Source: Bifidobacteriaceae bacterium (GTDB taxonomy: Bacteria; Actinomycetota; Actinomycetes; Actinomycetales; WQXJ01). From it: 5,536 bases of DNA. Below are positions 1 through 5,536 of this stretch, in pieces. The DNA is taken from contig JAISTN010000225.1 in the NCBI GenBank assembly GCA_031272565.1, forward strand, positions 1 to 5,536, read 5' to 3'. Made by a program: the position numbers and the translations under genes. The first letter of the stretch is position 1, and each line of letters opens with the position of its first letter. The notes beneath the pieces are model-generated. The model was not told the DNA's origin and ran no database searches. It worked only from the letters and a program-made list of their open reading frames with translations.

Positions 1-7
1 ACCTGGG

Positions 8-3000
8 GTGACCATCGCCTACCCGCCGGAGCTGCCCGTCAGCGCCCGGCGGGACCAGATCGCCCAGGCCATCCGCACCAGCCAAGTGGTGATCGTTTCT
101 GGCGAAACCGGTAGCGGCAAGACCACCCAAATCCCCAAGATCCTGCTGGAACTGGGCTATGGGCTGGCCGCTGGCCCCGGCCAGGGCCGGGGCCGGCCCG
201 CCATGATTGGCCACACCCAGCCCCGCCGCATCGCGGCCCGCAGCGTGGCGGAACGCCTGTCCCAGGAACTGGGCACGCCCCTGGGCGGCCTGGTCGGTAA
301 CCAGGTCCGGTTCACCGACCACTCCGGGCCGGACACCCGCCTCAAGGTGATGACCGATGGTGTCCTGTTGAACCAAATCCAGCGCGACCCCGAGCTGCGT
401 GGGTACGCCGCGCTGATCATCGATGAGGCCCATGAACGCTCCCTCAACATCGACTTCCTGCTGGGCTACCTGTCGAACCTGTTGCCGCGCCGCCCCGACC
501 TGAAGGTGGTGATCACCTCCGCCACCATCGATTCGGAGCTGTTCGCCGCCCACTTTGGCCCTGCCCCGGGCCGGCCGGCACCCGTCATCGAGGTCACCGG
601 CCGCACCTACCCGGTCGAAATCCGCTACCGCCCGCCGGATCCGGACTTGGCGGAGGACCAACCGGGCGCCATCGTCAAGGCTGCCCGCGAACTGCTGCGG
701 GAAGGCCCGGGCGACATCTTGGTGTTCTGTTCTGGCGAACGGGAGATCCGCGACGCCACCGATGCCCTGGTGGGCGACTTGGGGGCGGTTCCGGTGGGCG
801 GCCACCAGGACAAGGCGGGCGCCAGTGGTAGGGCCAATTTGGAGATTCTGCCGCTCTATTCGCGGCTCAGCGCGGCCGAACAACACCGGGTCTTTGAGCA
901 CCACGCCCGCCGGCGCATCGTCTTGGCCACCAACGTAGCGGAAACCTCGCTGACCGTGCCCGGCATCCACTATGTGATCGACCCGGGGACGGCGCGCATC
1001 TCGCGCTACTCCAAGGCCACCAAGGTGCAACGCCTGCCCATTGAGCCGATCTCCCAGGCCAGCGCCAACCAGCGGGCGGGGCGCTGCGGCCGGGTGGCGG
1101 CCGGTGTCTGCCTTCGGCTCTACTCCAAGGCCGACTTTGACACCCGGCCGGAGTTCACCGAACCGGAAATCCTGCGCACCTCGTTGGCCTCGGTCATTTT
1201 GCAGATGGTGGCCGTGGGGGTGGCCAAGTCGCCCGATGACGTGGCTAAGTTCCCGTTTGTCCAGCCGCCGGACGCCCGCAACGTGCTGGACGGCGTCCGC
1301 CTGCTGGAAGAACTGGGGGCCCTGGAAACGGAAGGCCGGGGGCGGACTCGGCTGACCGGGATCGGCCGCCAACTGGCCCGTCTGCCCATTGATCCCCGGC
1401 TGGCCCGCATGATTGTCGAGGCCCAACGCCTGGGGGTGACCCGCGAGGTGACCATCATCGCGGCGGCCCTGTCGATTCAAGACCCGCGCGAGCGCCCAGC
1501 CGAACTGCGGGCCCAGGCGGACCAGGCACATGCCCGCTTCAACGACGCCACCTCGGAGTTCTTGAGTTTCCTGAACTTGTGGGAGTACCTCAAGGCAGCC
1601 CGGGCGGACGCCTCGTCGTCCAAGTTCCGCCGCCTGGTGCGGTCCGAATACCTCAACTACCTGCGGTTGCGCGAATGGCAAGACCTGGTCAAGGAGTTGC
1701 GCCGGGCCCTCAAGACGGCGGACCGCGGCGGCCAGAGCGCGGACCGCGGGGACAAGAGCGCGCCAGCCCCCAAGCGGCCCCGCGCCACCACCCCGGCCGC
1801 CACCACCCCGGCCGATGCCGCCCCGGCCGATGCCGCCCCATCCACCAGCGACAACCCCGCCCACCAGTGGAAACTGTCCTGGGATGGCGAACCGATCCAC
1901 CGGGCGCTGCTGACCGGTCTGTTGTCGCAGATCGGCCTGCAACAGGTCACCCCAGTCAAGGCCTCCGCGCGGCAAGCCGCGGCCAAGGCCGGCCAGCCGG
2001 CCCGCAAACCCAACCGCAACGACTACCTGGGCGCCCGTGGCATCCGCTTCGCCATCTTCCCCGGCTCGCCGCTGCACGCCCGGCCGCCAGCCTGGATCAT
2101 GGCGGCCGAACTGGTCGAGACTTCCCGGCTGTGGGCCCGCACCGTGGCCAAGATTGACCCGGCCTGGGTGGAGGCGGCGGCCCCGGCCCACCTGATCCGC
2201 CGCACCTACGCAGAACCACGCTGGTCGGCCAAGCGTGGAGCGGCGATTGTCAACGAGAAGGTGCTGGTCTATGGCCTACCGGTGGTAGCGGCGCGGGCCG
2301 TGCCGCTGGCCCGGATCGACGCTCAGATGGCCCGTGACCTGTTCATCCGCCACGCCTTGGTGCAGGGCGAATGGTCCACCCACCACGAGTTTTTCCGCCG
2401 CAACCGGGAGTTGCTGGACCGGATCGAAGAGTTGGCGGCCCGCTCCCGCCAGGCCCCGCTGGGGCCGTCCGATCAGGACCTGTTCGGCTTCTACGATGAC
2501 CGCCTCCCGGCCACGGTGGTCAGTGCCCGGCACTTCGATAGCTGGTGGAAGAAGGCCAAGGCCAAGACGCCGGATCTGCTTGACCTGGACGCCAAGGTGC
2601 TGCGCGGCGAGGTGGCGGAACGGGGCCGGGGCTTCCCGGATGTGTGGTCGCAAGGCGACTTCGAGTTACCCCTGACCTATGAGTACGCGCCAGGCCAGCC
2701 GCACGATGGCGCCACCTGCCACATTCCCATCCAGATCGCCAACCAGTTGCGGCCCAACGGCTTCGATTGGCACGTGCCGGGGTTACGGGCGGACCTGGTG
2801 GCGGCGCTGATCAAGGCCCTGCCTAAGAAGGACCGGACGTTCCTGCTGCCGGCGGCGGAAACGGCCCGCCAGGCGGTGGAACGTCTGGGCAGCCCGCAGG
2901 ACTGGCCAGACCGGGAAGGTTTCCCGTTGCCGCTGACGGAGGCGCTGACCAAGGTCTTCCAGCAGATGCGGGACGTTTATGTGCCGCCGGAGACCTGGAC

Positions 3001-4129
3001 TTGGGATGGGGTGCCGGAATACCTCCGCCTCACGTTTGTGGTGGAAGACCCGCAGGGGCGCCCGATGGCGTCGGGGCATGACCTGCTGCAAGTTGTGCAC
3101 CGGGCAGCGCCTGGCGTCAAGAGCGCCATCGCCCATGTGGCGGCGGTGACGGTGCGGCCCAAGCTGCCGCCACCGCGGGGTGTCGCCTCGCGGGCCGAGC
3201 CGGAGGCCCCGGCCGCACCCCCCTGGCCGGGTGAACGGCCAGGTCTACAAACGTGGGACTTTGGCGACCTGCCGGCTGAGATTGCCGCGGCTGGCCCGGA
3301 CGGCTTGACGGTACGCGGCTTTCCCGCTCTGGTGCCCGCCGGCGACCCGGCTCGCTGGGCGGCGGCCGGCACGGCGCCGGCGGTGGGGCTGCGCTTGACC
3401 ATGACGCCGGCGCAGCGGGACGCCGCCATGCCACTGGGGTTGCGCTGGCTGCTGCTGGGGGAGTTGGCGCTGAGCGCCACACGGCTGACCACGCGGCTGC
3501 GGCCGGAACAGGCCTTGGCGCTGGCGGCCAGCCACTACCCCAACACCGACGCCCTGTGTCTGGACGCCCAGGCGGCCGCCATCGACGCCTTGATTGCGGC
3601 GGCCGGCGGCCCGGTCTGGACCGAGGCCGCCTACCTGGCACTACGGGACCGCGCCCGGGATGAGTTGGAGGACGCCACCTTTGGCGTTTTGCAGCGGGCG
3701 GCGGAACTGATTCCCCAGGTGCGGGCAATCGAAGAACAGGCGCGCCAGGCGGCCCGGTTGGAGGTGCTGAACTCGGTCAGCGACATCGGGCGCCATCTGG
3801 GCGAACTGTTTGGGCCGGGCTGGCTGTCGCGGGCCGGGGTGGCCCGCTACGCCGACCTGAAGCGTTACCTGGCGGCCGAGCGCTACCGGCTGGAACGCCT
3901 GGGTCAGGCCAAGGCCCGCGAAGAGCAGGCCATGTACACCCTGGGGCAGGTGACCATGGCCTACGGGGACGCCATCGCCGGCCTGCCGCCGGGCGCCCCG
4001 CCGCCACCCGCCCTGGCGGAGGTCCCCTGGATGATCGAGGAGCTGCGGGTGTCGCTGTTCGCGCAGCAGCTGGGCACCAAGTACCCGGTCAGCGAAAAAC
4101 GCATCCGCAAGACGCTGTCCGCCGCCTAG
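8..4129 (+). CDS. hrpA: HrpA-type ATP-dependent DEAH-box RNA helicase (N-terminus possibly off the left edge)
   Basis: This is a cytoplasmic NTP-driven RNA helicase of the long HrpA type; in E. coli HrpA is linked to processing of fimbrial mRNA and to rescue of stalled ribosomes. Numbering from the GTG at 8, I see Walker A GETGSGKT (32-39), DEAH (139-142), SAT (171-173), a second RecA domain with ATNVAETSLTVPG from 307, and motif VI QRAGRCGR (355-362). An HA2 region (about 430-520) and an OB-fold region with LLTGLLSQIG (634 on) and ELVETSRLW (701 on) follow. The long DUF3418 C-terminal part includes SARHFDSWWKK (839 on) and ends with WMIEELRVSLFAQQLGTKYP (1341 on), as in E. coli HrpA. An Ala/Pro-rich repeat linker (571-618) interrupts the core, and a short Gly-rich insert lies near 257-280. 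The frame is open to base 2 and E. coli HrpA has about 80 more residues before the matching YPxxLPVS segment, so GTG at 8 is only the first start in view. Identity is very secure; the start is not. Confidence 0.95.
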   Translation: MTIAYPPELPVSARRDQIAQAIRTSQVVIVSGETGSGKTTQIPKILLELGYGLAAGPGQGRGRPAMIGHTQPRRIAARSVAERLSQELGTPLGGLVGNQVRFTDHSGPDTRLKVMTDGVLLNQIQRDPELRGYAALIIDEAHERSLNIDFLLGYLSNLLPRRPDLKVVITSATIDSELFAAHFGPAPGRPAPVIEVTGRTYPVEIRYRPPDPDLAEDQPGAIVKAARELLREGPGDILVFCSGEREIRDATDALVGDLGAVPVGGHQDKAGASGRANLEILPLYSRLSAAEQHRVFEHHARRRIVLATNVAETSLTVPGIHYVIDPGTARISRYSKATKVQRLPIEPISQASANQRAGRCGRVAAGVCLRLYSKADFDTRPEFTEPEILRTSLASVILQMVAVGVAKSPDDVAKFPFVQPPDARNVLDGVRLLEELGALETEGRGRTRLTGIGRQLARLPIDPRLARMIVEAQRLGVTREVTIIAAALSIQDPRERPAELRAQADQAHARFNDATSEFLSFLNLWEYLKAARADASSSKFRRLVRSEYLNYLRLREWQDLVKELRRALKTADRGGQSADRGDKSAPAPKRPRATTPAATTPADAAPADAAPSTSDNPAHQWKLSWDGEPIHRALLTGLLSQIGLQQVTPVKASARQAAAKAGQPARKPNRNDYLGARGIRFAIFPGSPLHARPPAWIMAAELVETSRLWARTVAKIDPAWVEAAAPAHLIRRTYAEPRWSAKRGAAIVNEKVLVYGLPVVAARAVPLARIDAQMARDLFIRHALVQGEWSTHHEFFRRNRELLDRIEELAARSRQAPLGPSDQDLFGFYDDRLPATVVSARHFDSWWKKAKAKTPDLLDLDAKVLRGEVAERGRGFPDVWSQGDFELPLTYEYAPGQPHDGATCHIPIQIANQLRPNGFDWHVPGLRADLVAALIKALPKKDRTFLLPAAETARQAVERLGSPQDWPDREGFPLPLTEALTKVFQQMRDVYVPPETWTWDGVPEYLRLTFVVEDPQGRPMASGHDLLQVVHRAAPGVKSAIAHVAAVTVRPKLPPPRGVASRAEPEAPAAPPWPGERPGLQTWDFGDLPAEIAAAGPDGLTVRGFPALVPAGDPARWAAAGTAPAVGLRLTMTPAQRDAAMPLGLRWLLLGELALSATRLTTRLRPEQALALAASHYPNTDALCLDAQAAAIDALIAAAGGPVWTEAAYLALRDRARDELEDATFGVLQRAAELIPQVRAIEEQARQAARLEVLNSVSDIGRHLGELFGPGWLSRAGVARYADLKRYLAAERYRLERLGQAKAREEQAMYTLGQVTMAYGDAIAGLPPGAPPPPALAEVPWMIEELRVSLFAQQLGTKYPVSEKRIRKTLSAA
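1718..1759 (+). repeat. Two-copy 21-bp tandem repeat inside hrpA
   Basis: Two adjacent in-frame 21-base units (1718-1738 and 1739-1759) encode ADRGGQS and ADRGDKS. They open the low-complexity linker between the HA2-side helical region (ending near YLRLREWQDL) and the OB-fold segment. E. coli HrpA has only a short connection here, so this looks like a lineage-specific expansion by DNA duplication. Later divergence is limited to a few bases. Confidence 0.75.
1784..1843 (+). repeat. Four-copy 15-bp tandem repeat inside hrpA (Ala/Thr/Pro/Asp linker)
   Basis: Four consecutive 15-base units encode ATTPA, ATTPA, DAAPA and DAAPS (residues 593-612). Units 1 and 2 are identical at DNA level, and units 3 and 4 differ mainly in the last codon. 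The unit length is a multiple of three, so copy-number change would keep the frame. The peptide should be a flexible, disordered tether between helicase subdomains. It is likely to vary in length between strains, which is inference. Confidence 0.75.
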
Positions 4130-4155
4130 GCCCAGGTGGCCTGGCGCGCCTGGGC
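4130..4155 (+). terminator. GC-rich hairpin directly after hrpA (possible terminator)
   Basis: An inverted repeat starts one base after the hrpA stop codon: arm GCCCAGG (4130-4136) pairs with CCTGGGC (4149-4155). It can extend inward by a T-G and a G-C pair to a 9-bp stem with an 8-base loop. A second small hairpin, GGCTT/AAGCC with a 3-base loop (4156-4168), follows. There is no clear T tract, so this is not a canonical intrinsic terminator, although tract-poor terminators are reported in actinomycetes. Confidence 0.35.
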
Positions 4156-4184
4156 GGCTTCTCAAGCCTTCGCCGATGGCGCCC

Positions 4185-4203
4185 GGCCCGGCCGGGGCCT
4201 TCT
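4185..4203 (+). terminator. Second GC-rich hairpin followed by TTCT (possible terminator)
   Basis: GGCCC (4185-4189) pairs with GGGCC (4195-4199) around a 5-base loop, and TTCT (4200-4203) follows. The region is rich in CCGG repeats, so alternative pairings exist. It would separate hrpA transcription from the antitoxin promoter immediately downstream. The short stem and weak T run keep confidence low. Confidence 0.3.
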
Positions 4204-4211
4204 GCTATGCT
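4203..4211 (+). promoter_or_regulatory. Putative extended -10 promoter element of the antitoxin-toxin operon
   Basis: TGCTATGCT carries an extended -10 TGn followed by TATGCT, which matches 4 of 6 positions of TATAAT. No good -35 hexamer is visible 16-18 bases upstream, where the GC-rich hairpin lies; the TGn extension could compensate. Transcription would start about 4218, giving a leader of roughly 33 bases before the ATG at 4251. Confidence 0.4.
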
Positions 4212-4217
4212 TTGTAA

Positions 4218-4227
4218 GGTACGTACC
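4218..4227. promoter_or_regulatory. Perfect 10-bp palindrome GGTACGTACC, candidate antitoxin operator
   Basis: GGTACGTACC is exactly self-complementary. It begins seven bases after the predicted -10 hexamer, so a bound protein would cover the transcription start. Phd/YefM antitoxins are known to autorepress by binding short palindromes in their own promoters, often with the toxin as corepressor. That makes this the obvious operator candidate, inferred from position and symmetry only. Confidence 0.5.
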
Positions 4228-4236
4228 GTCATTGCC

Positions 4237-4243
4237 GAGAGGG
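4237..4243 (+). promoter_or_regulatory. Ribosome binding site of the antitoxin gene
   Basis: The purine run GAGAGGG ends seven bases before the ATG at 4251. This fixes that ATG as the start of the antitoxin and fits the expected N-terminal length of Phd-family proteins. Confidence 0.6.
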
Positions 4244-4250
4244 TGCCGCC

Positions 4251-4538
4251 ATGCCGGGCTTGTTGCGGCGGGAATACACCGCGCGGGAGTTCAACCGTGA
4301 CCCCAGCGCCGTCGCCCGGGCTGCCCACCGCTTCGGCCAGGTGTCAGTTACCAACCGTGGCCAACAATCACTGATCGTGCTTGACGCAGCCCGCTTCCCT
4401 GGTGGCGTGCACCCCACAACCAGCGGACCCAGCCTGGCTGACACGCTCGCCATGCCGGGCGGCGTGGCCCTAGATGAACACCTGATCGGTGAGCCACCCC
4501 GGGCCGGCATCGAACTGAAGGCCATCGATCCGGCATGA
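4251..4538 (+). CDS. Phd/YefM-family type II antitoxin
   Basis: This 95-residue protein is the likely antitoxin of the PIN toxin encoded directly downstream. The N-terminal half has the Phd/YefM signature: AREFNRDPSAVARAA (about 11-25), then VSVTNRGQQSLIVLDAARF (31-49), which form the DNA-binding dimer fold in this family. The C-terminal half has SLADTLAMPGG and EPPRAG (about 61-84), typical of the flexible segment that wraps around and inhibits the partner toxin. The start is supported by GAGAGGG seven bases upstream. The last codons overlap the toxin start in an ATGA (4535-4538), so the two are translationally coupled with the antitoxin made first. Autorepression through the palindrome at 4218-4227 is probable. 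The family call is strong from the motifs; pairing with VapC is inferred from adjacency, which is the usual arrangement. Confidence 0.88.
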   Translation: MPGLLRREYTAREFNRDPSAVARAAHRFGQVSVTNRGQQSLIVLDAARFPGGVHPTTSGPSLADTLAMPGGVALDEHLIGEPPRAGIELKAIDPA

Positions 4539-4951
4539 GCTTCCTGATCGACACCAACGTCATTTCCGAACTGCGCAAACCGGCCGCCCGGCGCAACCCT
4601 GGCGTGGTGGCCTGGGCGGCCCAGATTGATCCGTCCGAGGTCTATATATCGGCGGTCACCATTTCGGAGTTGAGCGAGTGGGTGGCCCGCACGGCGCGAC
4701 GCGACGCGACCCAGGGCGCCATCCTGGACGGCTGGTTCCAAACCCAGGTGTTGAACACCTACGGCGACCGCATCCTGCCGGTCGACACCGCCGTGGCTGC
4801 GCGCGCCGGGACGTTACATGTGCCGGACCGGCGCGACTACCGGGACGCCTTCATCGCTGCCACCGCCCTTGAACATGACCTGACCGTGGTGACCCGCAAC
4901 GTCACCGACTTCGCTCCCACGGGCGCCCAGGTCCTCAATCCGTTCACCTGA
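4535..4951 (+). CDS. vapC: PIN-domain ribonuclease toxin, VapC/FitB-like
   Basis: This 138-residue PIN-domain protein is a predicted Mg2+-dependent endoribonuclease that would cut RNA (tRNA or rRNA in studied VapCs) when freed from its antitoxin. The acidic active-site residues are in place: D6 in FLIDTNVISELRK, E45 in TISELSEWV, D104 in RDAFIAATAL, and D125 in TRNVTDFAPTG, with N122 nearby. The full-length C-terminus VLNPFT is the usual ending of FitB-like members, so the protein looks intact and potentially active. Its ATG lies inside the last codons of the antitoxin (ATGA, 4-base overlap). Only a weak GAAG stands about 14 bases upstream, so translation probably relies on reinitiation. The target RNA cannot be read from the sequence. 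The gene symbol is used in the generic family sense. Confidence 0.92.
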   Translation: MSFLIDTNVISELRKPAARRNPGVVAWAAQIDPSEVYISAVTISELSEWVARTARRDATQGAILDGWFQTQVLNTYGDRILPVDTAVAARAGTLHVPDRRDYRDAFIAATALEHDLTVVTRNVTDFAPTGAQVLNPFT

Positions 4952-4977
4952 TCCTGTGACAGGCGGCGGGCGATAGC

Positions 4978-5012
4978 GCCGGTTGGGCCGGGGCACGCTC
5001 AAACCAGCCGGC
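4978..5012. terminator. Hairpin in the convergent gap between vapC and the minus-strand operon
   Basis: GCCGGTTGG (4978-4986) pairs with CCAGCCGGC (5004-5012) as a 9-bp stem with one G-T wobble and a 17-base loop. It lies midway in the 81-base gap between the vapC stop and the stop of the small minus-strand gene. It could end transcription from both sides. No T tract follows on either strand, so this is a tentative call. Confidence 0.3.
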
Positions 5013-5032
5013 TACACCCCTCGCGGACCCTC

Positions 5033-5263
5033 TCAGGCCTCTAGCTGCACAAACTGTCCCAGCCTCAGTTCGTCACGCAGCAACTCAATGACATATGCCG
5101 AACCAGCCAGATACAGACCAGTCTCTGGATCGGACAGCTTATCGAAGGTGACTGATTCGAAGACGGTGCTCAGTGCTTGCGGCAACTCCATTCCTGCCTG
5201 CTCCATCTGGAAGACAACCATGTCTTGAACCGTGGCCTCAATCAACGCGTCACTCTTCTCCAT
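5033..5263 (-). CDS. Small acidic protein, probable partner of the DUF3990 protein (DUF3791-like)
   Basis: This 76-residue protein is strongly acidic (14 Asp/Glu against 4 Lys/Arg). It appears mostly helical: a helix over about 3-24, a second over 27-43, then a SDPETGLYLAGSAYVIELLRDE segment (about 44-65). The 'DPETGLY...YV..LL..EL' pattern recalls short proteins encoded next to DUF3990 genes in gut Firmicutes and actinobacteria, often labelled DUF3791; I recall this without being able to verify it. The ATG at 5263-5261 has a near-perfect Shine-Dalgarno GGAGGTGA six bases upstream. The gene starts 14 bases before the upstream DUF3990 gene ends, so the two form one coupled operon. There is no membrane segment or signal peptide. 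Small size, acidity and coupling suggest an antitoxin- or immunity-like partner, but no function is shown. G+C is about 50-57%, well below hrpA. Confidence 0.75.
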   Translation of the reverse strand: MEKSDALIEATVQDMVVFQMEQAGMELPQALSTVFESVTFDKLSDPETGLYLAGSAYVIELLRDELRLGQFVQLEA

Positions 5264-5536
5264 GGCTCACCTCCAAGAACTCCAACGCCGTCAAGGCGCG
5301 AGCGGTGTGGAACGAGTGCTGGACAGACAACTCCTTGTACTCAAGGCCACGCGCCAGCTCATCCAGGCCGATCAAGCCGTTCTCAAACTGCCGGAACAGC
5401 AGGGCGATATCATCGTCCGCAATCGGACCAATCACAACGTCAAATCTGGCATCACGGTTGTGCCTGCCTCCAACCGCAACGTCAAGCACCCGTGAGCGGT
5501 TGTTCAGCACAAACTGGGCCCATTGTCTGGTGGGGG
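5250..5536 (-). CDS. DUF3990-family protein, C-terminal part only (gene continues off the right edge)
   Basis: The last 94 residues are visible. They match the C-terminal half of DUF3990 proteins as I know the family: W..F...NR near the edge (W encoded at 5522-5520), then RFDVVIGPIADDDIALLFRQF, a GLIGLDELARGLEYKEL segment, and the diagnostic VQHSFHTARALTALEFLEV. Family members are usually about 150-170 residues with an N-terminal 'YHGS' and 'DFGxGFY' region, so roughly the first 60-80 residues lie outside the window. The GTG at 5510-5508 is not a credible start, because the frame stays open to the edge and the conserved W and F lie upstream of it. Family knowledge places DUF3990 near ADP-ribosyltransferase-fold proteins. 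The catalytic N-terminal residues are not in view, so activity cannot be judged. The gene overlaps the small acidic gene by 14 bases. Confidence 0.82.
   Translation of the reverse strand, partial: PTRQWAQFVLNNRSRVLDVAVGGRHNRDARFDVVIGPIADDDIALLFRQFENGLIGLDELARGLEYKELSVQHSFHTARALTALEFLEVSHGEE
5267..5274 (-). promoter_or_regulatory. Near-consensus Shine-Dalgarno of the small acidic gene
   Basis: Read on the minus strand, GGAGGTGA stands just before GCC and the ATG at 5263-5261, with six bases between GGAGG and the start. It lies inside the coding end of the DUF3990 gene. It fixes the start codon and indicates strong independent initiation. Confidence 0.8.

Noticed and set aside
1718..1843. CRISPR-like array
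   Set aside because: The repeat units are 15 and 21 bp, directly adjacent without spacers and in frame within hrpA; they are coding tandem repeats.
1579..2157. Plus-strand +2-frame open stretch (192 residues) within hrpA
   Set aside because: It is a Gly/Pro/Arg/Gln-rich low-complexity translation fully nested in hrpA with no initiation signal that stands out.
3117..3728. Long minus-strand open frame (203 residues) opposite the hrpA C-terminal region
   Set aside because: It is rich in Arg, Pro and Ala with no family motif and lies wholly opposite a clearly conserved HrpA domain. High-GC coding DNA commonly leaves such antisense frames open.
3641..4165. Minus-strand open frame (174 residues) running past the hrpA end
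   Set aside because: There are no recognisable motifs or supported start, and it is the antisense shadow of the conserved HrpA C-terminus.
4229..4741. Minus-strand open frame (170 residues) opposite the antitoxin and toxin
   Set aside because: The plus strand here encodes two motif-complete toxin-antitoxin proteins; the antisense translation has no domain signature.
4983..5228. Plus-strand open frame over the small acidic gene
   Set aside because: The minus-strand frame has a near-perfect Shine-Dalgarno and fits an operon with DUF3990; the plus-strand translation is Ser-rich with no motif.
5232..5495. Plus-strand open frame opposite the DUF3990 gene
   Set aside because: The minus strand carries the DUF3990 signature across the whole stretch; the plus translation has no recognisable features.
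5250..5510. GTG at 5510-5508 as start of a complete 86-residue protein
   Set aside because: The frame is open to the window edge and conserved DUF3990 residues (W and F before NNR) are encoded upstream of it, so the gene is cut by the edge rather than short.

Overview
The window reads as chromosomal DNA of a high-GC bacterium, most likely an actinomycete. A hand-counted 60-base line inside the first gene (2161-2220) is 77% G+C, and its protein belongs to the long HrpA helicase type found in Actinomycetota and Proteobacteria. I would not name a genus from this sequence. The right end is different: hand-counted lines 5101-5160 and 5161-5220 are 50% and 57% G+C. This suggests that the last roughly 500 bases were acquired separately.

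Layout: (1) About 1-4129, + strand: one very large DEAH-box RNA helicase gene, hrpA. It is essentially complete, but its true N-terminus may lie off the left edge. It carries a low-complexity linker built from short DNA tandem repeats (1718-1843). (2) 4130-4250: an intergenic stretch with GC-rich hairpins after hrpA, an extended -10-like element, a perfect 10-bp palindrome and a ribosome binding site. (3) 4251-4951, + strand: a two-gene toxin-antitoxin operon, with a Phd/YefM-type antitoxin followed by a PIN-domain (VapC/FitB-like) toxin, joined by an ATGA overlap. (4) 4952-5032: a short convergent intergenic gap with a GC hairpin. (5) 5536-5033, - strand: the 3' part of a DUF3990-family gene entering from the right edge. 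It overlaps by 14 bases a small acidic protein gene that has a near-ideal Shine-Dalgarno sequence.

How the parts relate: HrpA is a housekeeping RNA helicase and is unlikely to be linked functionally to the rest. Downstream of it sit two compact accessory modules facing each other. The first is a recognisable type II toxin-antitoxin pair, where the antitoxin probably represses its own promoter through the palindrome. The second, DUF3990 plus a small acidic partner, is much less well understood. From general family knowledge DUF3990 resembles ADP-ribosyltransferase-fold proteins, so this pair is a candidate effector/partner system. Only its 3' part is visible and its function is not established here.
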